From contig NZ_JAEULZ010000020.1 in NCBI RefSeq assembly GCF_016793485.1, forward strand, positions 1 through 48,620: a stretch of 48,620 bases of DNA, written 5' to 3'. The notes below the pieces were generated by a model, which did not search any database, had not been told where the DNA came from, and worked only from the letters and a program-made list of their open reading frames with translations. Below are positions 42,955 through 48,620 of this stretch, one piece after another. Position numbers and translations under genes: made by a program. Numbering within the stretch: the first letter of the stretch is position 1; each line of letters starts with the position of its first letter. Origin of the DNA: Mesorhizobium sp. Its GTDB lineage: Bacteria > Pseudomonadota > Alphaproteobacteria > Rhizobiales > Rhizobiaceae.

Positions 42955-43866
42955 TCAGGCCATCCCTTTCAGGACCGCGACCAGCAGGTCGCGGTCGGCC
43001 GTCAGGCCCTTGTAGTCGAGTTGCTCTGCTTCCAACTCCATCAACTGGTCTGCAAAGGACGTGGCAAGCGCAGCGCGGTCGGGGTGGTTTTTCAAAGTTG
43101 ACAGAGGGTCCAGATAAATCCGGATCGTGAACAGGATGTCGCCCGACACAGGCAGCTTCCTGAGGGTCTGCCGTTCTATGCGGATGAATGCACGGGCTGC
43201 TGATTCAACGTCGGGAAACCGGTTTGGCGGCGCAGCCTTCCGAATGTTGCGTTCGTCGTTGGACATCGGCCTGTAAAGCGCATCGCCAAGCTGTATCGAC
43301 CAATTAACCCTGACCACCGGTTGGACGACCTGCAGCTTGTCGAACATGCGGTCGATCAATTCGGCATTCCGCGTACCAGGACCGAAACCGGGCACCGGTC
43401 CGTGGATGGACGACATTGGCTTTCCGAATTTCTCGGTCAACGCCCAAGAGGAAGGGAAGCAGAGCGCGCCAGCGACGAGCCGCCAGCCATCATCGCCCCT
43501 GCGCATCAGGATAAGGTCCTCCTGCACAAGAAGCGAAGCCTTGCGCAGCGGCGACAGATCAGTCGCCTCCCGCTCCGGAATGCCGGTGATCACGACGTCC
43601 TCGCCACACCGTCTGTACCGGTCGGGAAAGCGAACAGGCAGATGATCGAGCAGCAGTCCGAGTACCTCGGCCTGCGCTTCTTCCGTACCCTCTTCGGCGA
43701 CAAAGACGCGGTCAGCATGTTCAGCGTAAAGACGCCTCTTCTCCGCGAGCTGAGAATCGAACGTATCGTCGACTTCGGTCCATTCCTTCAGGTCCAGCGG
43801 CTTGAGCCCGATGGCGAATGGCTTGGAAGAGCCGTCGTAAGGTGTATGGATGGGAAGCTGCGTCAA
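42955..43866 (-). CDS. Heme-dependent oxidative N-demethylase-like protein (DUF3445)
   Basis: A 303-residue protein of the DUF3445/HODM family, whose studied members are heme enzymes that remove a methyl group from dimethylamine-type substrates with oxygen. Signatures: RFPDRYRRCGEDVVITG, LVQEDLILMRR, LCFPSSWALTEKFGKP and RVNWSIQLGD, then FTIRIYLDPLS near the end. The heme contact His cannot be fixed by eye. The start is a TTG at 43866 behind an ideal GGAGGG; no ATG is usable. No tetrahydrofolate or other demethylation gene is nearby, so the substrate remains open. Convergent with ilvD. Confidence 0.85.
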   Translation of the reverse strand: MTQLPIHTPYDGSSKPFAIGLKPLDLKEWTEVDDTFDSQLAEKRRLYAEHADRVFVAEEGTEEAQAEVLGLLLDHLPVRFPDRYRRCGEDVVITGIPEREATDLSPLRKASLLVQEDLILMRRGDDGWRLVAGALCFPSSWALTEKFGKPMSSIHGPVPGFGPGTRNAELIDRMFDKLQVVQPVVRVNWSIQLGDALYRPMSNDERNIRKAAPPNRFPDVESAARAFIRIERQTLRKLPVSGDILFTIRIYLDPLSTLKNHPDRAALATSFADQLMELEAEQLDYKGLTADRDLLVAVLKGMA

Positions 43867-43929
43867 GGAACCCTCCGGATTTGTCCGGGATATCCTGCAT
43901 ACGACAAACCCGCAACCGAGGCACTGAGG

Positions 43930-44586
43930 CTAGACCAGTTTGGCCCGGATCAGTCCTCGCAGCGAATTACCGACGAAAATCGCCTGCGCTGAGCGCAGGT
44001 CGGCCTCGGTAAGCGCAGCCTCGCGCGCGGCCCCCGCGTCGAGCATCGAGCCCCGGAGTACGCCTGCGAGCAGGCCAGAGGTCAGAGGCGGCGTGACGAG
44101 TACAGGATCGCCAACATTGATGAAGAGGTTGGTGATCGTGCCCTCGCTTATCTCGCCGCGCTCGTTGAGAAGCAGAACCTCGTCAGCCTGCTCGCGTGGA
44201 AATTCGGCGCGCGCAGCGTCGTAGATATGCCTGCGTGTCGTCTTGTGGCGAAGCAGAAGATCAGTGGAATCGAGCCGCGCCTGTGCAATTCGCAAGGCCC
44301 ACACGGCGTCCTTCACCAAAGGCTCGAACGGCGTTGTCGTCGCTTCCGCAGCCCCGTCGCGCGACAACGCAAGCCGGACGCGGAGTGTCGCGTCGCCCCG
44401 GCATTTGCCGAGCGCAGCACCGATCGAATCAGGATCAGCCGCAAAGCCCAGGGCAGCGGCCGATGAATAGAGGCGCTGCAAGTGGCGGTCTAAGCGCACG
44501 AAGCCGTCGCCGGGCTGCCAACGCAGCGTCTCGATCAGGTCGAAGTCGGCGGTCGTCCCGTCGCGTATCGAGCCTTCAGCAGGCAT
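43930..44586 (-). CDS. pabC: Class IV aminotransferase/4-amino-4-deoxychorismate lyase-like
   Basis: A 218-residue fold-type IV PLP enzyme; by context the lyase that releases pyruvate from aminodeoxychorismate, giving p-aminobenzoate for folate. PLP lysine in LLRHKTTRRHIYDAAR (~residue 125), NERGEISEGTITNLF as the family signature, and TPPLTSGLLAGVLRG. It begins at the ATG at 44586 (with GAGGAGG ahead), 51 bases inside the preceding pabB frame, so the two cistrons overlap by 52 bases. Branched-chain or D-alanine transaminases have the same fold, but coupling to pabB decides for pabC. Confidence 0.88.
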   Translation of the reverse strand: MPAEGSIRDGTTADFDLIETLRWQPGDGFVRLDRHLQRLYSSAAALGFAADPDSIGAALGKCRGDATLRVRLALSRDGAAEATTTPFEPLVKDAVWALRIAQARLDSTDLLLRHKTTRRHIYDAARAEFPREQADEVLLLNERGEISEGTITNLFINVGDPVLVTPPLTSGLLAGVLRGSMLDAGAAREAALTEADLRSAQAIFVGNSLRGLIRAKLV

Positions 44587-45713
44587 TCGGCGTATTCCTC
44601 CTCGGCAGTAGAATCGAACACCACGCCGCCGCCCACATTGTAGACCGCCTCGCCATCGGGAAAGAGCGTGATCGTGCGGATGGCGACGTTGAAGCGCATT
44701 CTGCCGGATGGAGCGATCCAGCCGATCGCGCCGCAATAGGCATTTCGCGGCGCGCTTTCGAGATCGCGCAGGATTTCCATTGCGCGGATTTTTGGCGCTC
44801 CGGTGATCGAGCCGCATGGGAACAGCGCCGAGAAGATGTCGCGAATTGTGAGGTCAGGCAGCAGCTTCGCACGGACCCTGCTCACCATCTGGTGAACCGT
44901 GGCAAAGCTCTCGATACGGAAAAGCTCGGGTACGTCTAGCGTGCCAACTTCCGAGATCAGCGAGATGTCGTTACGCAGCAGGTCGACGATCATGCGATTC
45001 TCCGCCTGGTTCTTAGGGTCGTTGGCGAGAAAACGCTTTTGCTCTTCGTCTTCTTCCGGCGTCGCGCCTCGGGGAGCGGTTCCCTTCATCGGGTGTGTTT
45101 CGATCCAGCCGTCCCCGTCGATCTCGAAGAAGAGTTCCGGCGACCGCGAGAGGATAACCGGCCCGCCAAGATCGGCGAGCGCGCCGTATTTCACGGCCTG
45201 TCGCGCGGCCAGCGCATCGAAGGCCGATAGCGGATCGCCCGACCACTTGGCCTCAACCGGAAAGGTCAGGTTCGCCTGGTAGCAGTCCCCTTGCCTCAGA
45301 TGCCGGTGCACCTGATCAAAGCGGGTCTTGTAGTCTTCATATGACCATGTCGCACGCACACCGAAGATTGGCCCGTTGGTCGTCGGCCGCTGCCGCTCAA
45401 GCCTCTTGTCGGATGGACCGTCGAACACACCCATGATCATCAGCGGGGTAGTCCGGCGCTCGGGGAGGATGATTCTGAGCTTTGGTTCCAGGAGATAGCC
45501 TGCTTCGTAGGAGAAGTAGCCGGCCAGCCACTTTCCTTCATCGTGCGCCCGCTGCACGATTTCCAATGCCGGAAAGAAATCATCAGCCTGTTCGGCGACG
45601 ACAATTTTTTCCGCCCGGTCGAAAAGCGTTTCCTCGCCGGAGAAATCATCACGAAAGAGAATGAAGGGCGACCGGGCCGCCCCGTGCGTGTCAGGGCTGT
45701 CGGGCGGCGCCAT
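44535..45713 (-). CDS. pabB: Aminodeoxychorismate synthase component I
   Basis: Converts chorismate plus ammonia (from a glutaminase partner) to 4-amino-4-deoxychorismate, on the way to folate. A 392-residue protein of the short PabB type: GDCYQANLTFPVEA in the chorismate-binding core, HPMKGTAPRG, FPCGSITGAPKIRAMEIL (the family's strongest motif) and NVGGGVVFDSTAEEEYAEC near the end. ATG at 45713. Its C-terminal 17 codons are shared in a different frame with the start of pabC. A pabA gene is not in this window. It follows kdsD with six bases between. Confidence 0.95.
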   Translation of the reverse strand: MAPPDSPDTHGAARSPFILFRDDFSGEETLFDRAEKIVVAEQADDFFPALEIVQRAHDEGKWLAGYFSYEAGYLLEPKLRIILPERRTTPLMIMGVFDGPSDKRLERQRPTTNGPIFGVRATWSYEDYKTRFDQVHRHLRQGDCYQANLTFPVEAKWSGDPLSAFDALAARQAVKYGALADLGGPVILSRSPELFFEIDGDGWIETHPMKGTAPRGATPEEDEEQKRFLANDPKNQAENRMIVDLLRNDISLISEVGTLDVPELFRIESFATVHQMVSRVRAKLLPDLTIRDIFSALFPCGSITGAPKIRAMEILRDLESAPRNAYCGAIGWIAPSGRMRFNVAIRTITLFPDGEAVYNVGGGVVFDSTAEEEYAECLLKARYATGRPPTST

Positions 45714-45719
45714 TTGGGT

Positions 45720-46718
45720 TCAGGCCACCCCAACCTTGAGAAGGTCGTGGAAGTGGACGATCCCTACCGGCCGGTCGGCCTCGACCACCACCAAGGCGCT
45801 GATCCGCTTCTCATCGAGGATCGCGATCGCTTCGCCGGTCAGCGTATCCGGATCGATCGTCTTCGGCGTTCGTGTCATGATGTCGTCGACGACTAGCGCG
45901 CCGAGATTCCTGTCCAGATTACGGGCGAGGTCACCGTCGGTGACGATGCCGGCAAGTTTGCCATCCTCGTTGACTATGCAGACACAGCCAAAACGCTTGT
46001 TCGATAAGGTAACGATGGCGTCCCTGAGCGAACTGCCGGCAGCTGCCAGCGGGAGCCGGTCGCCCTTGTGCATGATGTCGCGCACTTTCATCAGCTTGGC
46101 GCCAAGCTGGCCACCAGGATGAAAGGTGCGAAACTGGTCCGGCGTAAACTCACGCGCTTCCAGAAGTGCTATCGCCAGCGCATCGCCGATGACCAGTTGC
46201 AGCAACGTCGAGGTGGTGGGCGCGAGCCCGTGCGGGCAAGCCTCGGGCACACGCGGCAGCGCCAGCACCACGTCGGCCTCGCGCGCCAGCGCCGAATTCT
46301 CGCGCGCCGTGATGGCGATCAGCGGGATTGAGAAGCGGCGAGAATAGGCGACGATGCTGTTGAGTTCGGCGCTTTCGCCAGACCAGGACATCGCAACGAT
46401 CACGTCGTCCCTGGCGATCATGCCAAGGTCGCCGTGGTTTGCTTCGGCCGGATGCACAAAAAACGCCGGCGTGCCCGTCGAGGCGAGCGTCGCCGCAATC
46501 TTGTTGCCGATATGCCCGCTCTTGCCGACGCCGGTCACGATGACGCGGCCTCGGATGGCGGAAAGCACGTCTATCGCCTGCGCGAAAGCGACGGAAAGAC
46601 CATTGTCGAGTGCAGCCGCAAGCGCAGCTAGGCCAGACTGCTCGGTCGTGACCGTGCGCAGGGCGGAGGCTATGGACGCGGCCGCGTCGGGCTTTCTTTT
46701 CAAGGGCAGGCCATGCAT
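45720..46718 (-). CDS. kdsD: Arabinose-5-phosphate isomerase, KpsF/GutQ family
   Basis: Interconverts D-ribulose-5-phosphate and D-arabinose-5-phosphate, the first step to KDO of lipopolysaccharide. The 332-residue protein has a SIS domain (GRVIVTGVGKSGHIGNKIAATL; ~residues 56-78, catalytic His in HPAEANHGDLG) and two CBS domains (~residues 205-330). The ATG at 46718 is preferred to a TTG at 46724, which adds two residues. It precedes pabB and pabC on the same strand with six bases between, an odd partner set, perhaps one transcript by chance of position. Confidence 0.95.
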   Translation of the reverse strand: MHGLPLKRKPDAAASIASALRTVTTEQSGLAALAAALDNGLSVAFAQAIDVLSAIRGRVIVTGVGKSGHIGNKIAATLASTGTPAFFVHPAEANHGDLGMIARDDVIVAMSWSGESAELNSIVAYSRRFSIPLIAITARENSALAREADVVLALPRVPEACPHGLAPTTSTLLQLVIGDALAIALLEAREFTPDQFRTFHPGGQLGAKLMKVRDIMHKGDRLPLAAAGSSLRDAIVTLSNKRFGCVCIVNEDGKLAGIVTDGDLARNLDRNLGALVVDDIMTRTPKTIDPDTLTGEAIAILDEKRISALVVVEADRPVGIVHFHDLLKVGVA

Positions 46719-46793
46719 GGCCAAGCGATTAGCGCTTTGGCGGCTTCCTGTCCACTTTCCCGCCGCGACGGAACGGCCGCTTTCAACTGTCCA

Positions 46794-46801
46794 TTAACCA
46801 T
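46794..46801 (+). promoter_or_regulatory. CtrA-like half site
   Basis: TTAACCAT, the octamer used by CtrA in Caulobacter, lies 58 bases ahead of the beta-barrel gene ATG. A second TTAA is not at the standard spacing, so it is a weak candidate. Confidence 0.3.
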
Positions 46802-46858
46802 AGGCCTTTACGGTTCGGTAAGCATGGCGCCTCGCGCCTTTCAATCGTCTGGGTCGAG

Positions 46859-48445
46859 ATGCAGCGGGTGCGAACCAACAAGAAGATACGTCCCGAGTCG
46901 GGTTCGCTAAGGGCGCTTCTGCTTGCCGGCGCGGCTGTGGGACTTGTCCTGACAAGCCAGGCAGGTGCCCAGCAGGCCGGAGGCTTGCGCGGTGGATTGT
47001 CCTCGGACAGTGCTGATTCGACACTTTTGTCCGACAACGGACTGCCGTCCCCGACCTATGTGCCCGCTAGTCCAGGCGCTGTGCCGGACGAAACGTCCGC
47101 GCCATCGCCAAACGGTTTCGAGGAAGAACCGGCCGCAACAGGGTCCGCCACTTCGACGACCTCCGCAAGACGCCAGGCCACAGCGGAAACGGACGACACC
47201 ACCACAGGCACTACTCCCGTCCCAACCGTCGATTCCGAGGAAAACCTGCCGCTTGATCCGGGAGCCGAACGCGCTCAGCCCATAGAGGGACTGAACCGGC
47301 CGCAAGAGGACAATCCCTTCGAAGCTGTCGGCGTCAGGTGGGGCACCTTCATCCTTAGGCCGACTCTGGAGACCGGCATCACCGCGACATCCAACGCCGA
47401 TTCCTCGGTCAACGGCTCTTCTGCGGTCCTCTCGGAAACGACATTACGTCTCAATGCTGCCTCTGATTGGTCCAGCCACCGCGCTTCGGTCAATGCCTTC
47501 GGCACATTCACCAACACCCTGTCGGGCCAGGAGGTCGATCGTTTCGCGGGTGGCGTGGACGCTGAACTGGAACTCGAACTCGGCACGGAATACCGGGCCA
47601 TCGGCACCTTCACCTATTCTGCCGAGCCGGAATCGGCCGCATCGCCAGTCGTTGTGCCCGACACCGTCGAGGAACCGATAAATCAGACCGTGGGCGGCAC
47701 GCTCGGCCTCGAAAGAGATGTCGGCAAGGCGACCTTCGGCCTAACCGGCGGCATTCTGAACAACACCTATGGAGACGCAGACCTTGAGGGCGGCGGCGTG
47801 CTGTCCCAGAAGGATCGCGATTCAACGCTCTATACGCTGTCGCTGCGAGGCGGCTACGAGATGTCGCCGACGCTGACGCCGTTCGTGGAAACCGAAATCG
47901 GACGCAACCAGTACGACCAGAAAGTCGACAGTGCCGGCTACGAACGCTCGGCCGACCTCTATGCCTTCCGCGCCGGCCTGGAATTCGACATGAGCGAGAA
48001 GCTATCCGGCGAAGTCGCGGCAGGCTGGGTCAGCGAGGATTTCGATGACGCCCGACTCGACACGCTGTCGACGCCAACCTTCGAAGCCAATGTCCTCTGG
48101 TCACCGCTGCGTGGCACCAACGTACGGCTTTCAGGGTCGACGGAACTGGAAGGAACGACCACGCCTGGGGAAAGCGGGTCGGTTCTGTATTCGACGAGCA
48201 TGGCAATCGAGCGCCAGATGCGCGTCAACCTGACCGGCGACGCCACCCTAGGCTATGGCTACCGCAACTACGCGGAGTCGGATGGCTACGATGTCATCTG
48301 GAACGCCTCGGCCAGCCTGACATGGTGGCTGAATCGTTATGCCGGCCTGGTCGGGCGAGTAAGCTACGAAGACGTGTCGAGCAACCTGCCGGATCGCGAC
48401 AGCGACACCAGCAGCATTTTCCTCGGATTGAAACTGCAGCGCTGA
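46859..48445 (+). CDS. Outer membrane beta-barrel protein (BBP2-like)
   Basis: A 528-residue exported protein. Signal peptide (hydrophobic residues ~19-33, ALLLAGAAVGLVLTS), then a Thr/Ser/Pro-rich linker to about residue 145, then a barrel of alternating strands with regular aromatic and acidic positions, starting VRWGTFILRPTLETGI and ending FLGLKLQR with the penultimate Gln and terminal Arg of a barrel strand. This matches the BBP2 (beta-barrel porin 2) family linked to exopolysaccharide loci. The 3' end lies two bases from the galU/exoN stop. An exopolysaccharide role is inferred from the neighbour and the family. The ATG at 46859 has only a weak ribosome-binding site. Confidence 0.85.
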   Translation: MQRVRTNKKIRPESGSLRALLLAGAAVGLVLTSQAGAQQAGGLRGGLSSDSADSTLLSDNGLPSPTYVPASPGAVPDETSAPSPNGFEEEPAATGSATSTTSARRQATAETDDTTTGTTPVPTVDSEENLPLDPGAERAQPIEGLNRPQEDNPFEAVGVRWGTFILRPTLETGITATSNADSSVNGSSAVLSETTLRLNAASDWSSHRASVNAFGTFTNTLSGQEVDRFAGGVDAELELELGTEYRAIGTFTYSAEPESAASPVVVPDTVEEPINQTVGGTLGLERDVGKATFGLTGGILNNTYGDADLEGGGVLSQKDRDSTLYTLSLRGGYEMSPTLTPFVETEIGRNQYDQKVDSAGYERSADLYAFRAGLEFDMSEKLSGEVAAGWVSEDFDDARLDTLSTPTFEANVLWSPLRGTNVRLSGSTELEGTTTPGESGSVLYSTSMAIERQMRVNLTGDATLGYGYRNYAESDGYDVIWNASASLTWWLNRYAGLVGRVSYEDVSSNLPDRDSDTSSIFLGLKLQR

Positions 48446-48447
48446 GG

Positions 48448-48620
48448 CTATCCGGCGCTGCGGGCCTTGCCGGTCGACTTCTCCCCCAGCAGTTCGCCGA
48501 TGGCGCAGGCCATCTTTGCGGAGAGGTCGTGTCGGGCGAGCGCGAAGGCGACGTTGGCCTCGACAAAGCCCTCCGGCGAGCCGCAGTCGAAGGTGCGGCC
48601 TTGGTAGTGGTAGCCGAAGA
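48448..48620 (-). CDS. UTP-glucose-1-phosphate uridylyltransferase, 3' end
   Basis: Partial gene, running off the window; only the last 57 residues are present. The visible segment has [20 protein letters not shown], the characteristic C-terminal substrate-binding stretch of GalU/ExoN, followed by a short variable tail ending at a TAG at 48448-48450. The enzyme makes UDP-glucose for surface polysaccharides. Whether it is galU or a paralogue such as exoN cannot be told from the fragment. Confidence 0.85.
   Translation of the reverse strand, partial: FGYHYQGRTFDCGSPEGFVEANVAFALARHDLSAKMACAIGELLGEKSTGKARSAG

Noticed and set aside
1-48620. CRISPR arrays, tRNA/rRNA genes, insertion sequences or replication origin
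   Set aside because: None visible: no regularly spaced repeats, no tRNA-like cloverleaf in the few gene-free gaps, no transposase frame, no DnaA box cluster.

Overview
The window is GC-rich chromosomal DNA of an alphaproteobacterium, most likely order Hyphomicrobiales (Rhizobiales), family Phyllobacteriaceae or a close relative such as Mesorhizobium or Aminobacter. This is inferred from gene content: a rhizobial flhA-fliR flagellar tail, a Brucella-type Omp10 lipoprotein, an ornithine decarboxylase behind a speF-type leader RNA, homospermidine synthase, and DUF882, DUF1007 and BBP2 proteins typical of the order. I saw no tRNA, rRNA, CRISPR array, transposase or prophage block. It reads as ordinary core and near-core chromosome rather than an island.

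Layout. 1-579: gene-free, with a mosaic of G/C-rich palindromes. 580-5261: flagellar export and rod operon (flhA, fliR, FliJ-like, FlgJ-like rod-binding, FlgN-like, a membrane-anchored unknown). 5378-8950: SCP2-like protein, a GNAT, ornithine decarboxylase with a long structured leader, and a YeeE/YedE half-transporter pair. 9164-13326: amidase-LysR pair, then a DUF1007/NicO metal module. 13349-22448: scattered metabolic genes (SDRs, GNAT, class I aminotransferase, aldo/keto reductase, TerB-like protein, TrhO, endolysin-like muramidase, KDPG aldolase). 22511-33033: DUF882 envelope protein, orphan NtrC-type regulator, oligoendopeptidase F, SPFH/NfeD pair, FAD oxidoreductase, alcohol dehydrogenase, ferrochelatase. 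33210-37932: 5'-nucleotidase with a LysM tail, zinc protease, Omp10, homospermidine synthase. 38044-40921: a LacI regulator divergent from a MoaF-like/membrane gene pair, then an ArsR/SRPBCC pair. 41112-48620: ilvD, a heme N-demethylase-like gene, pabB-pabC, arabinose-5-phosphate isomerase, a beta-barrel protein and the 3' end of a galU/exoN gene.

Joint functions. Ornithine decarboxylase and homospermidine synthase, 29 kb apart, together make putrescine and homospermidine. KdsD, Omp10, DUF882, the LysM nucleotidase, the beta-barrel and GalU are envelope functions. SPFH and NfeD form a classical membrane pair.

Most interesting signals: (i) two identical perfect LacI operators, one upstream of the -35 and one over the predicted start point, controlling an uncharacterised MoaF-like plus four-helix membrane gene pair; (ii) mutually exclusive pairings and a GNRA hairpin at the start codon in the ornithine decarboxylase leader; (iii) a perfect ACCGT-pentamer palindrome with a T run just upstream of the ilvD promoter; (iv) an ArsR/SRPBCC pair whose inverted repeat overlaps a promoter predicting a leaderless mRNA. 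Functions come from reading protein motifs by eye; no database search was run.
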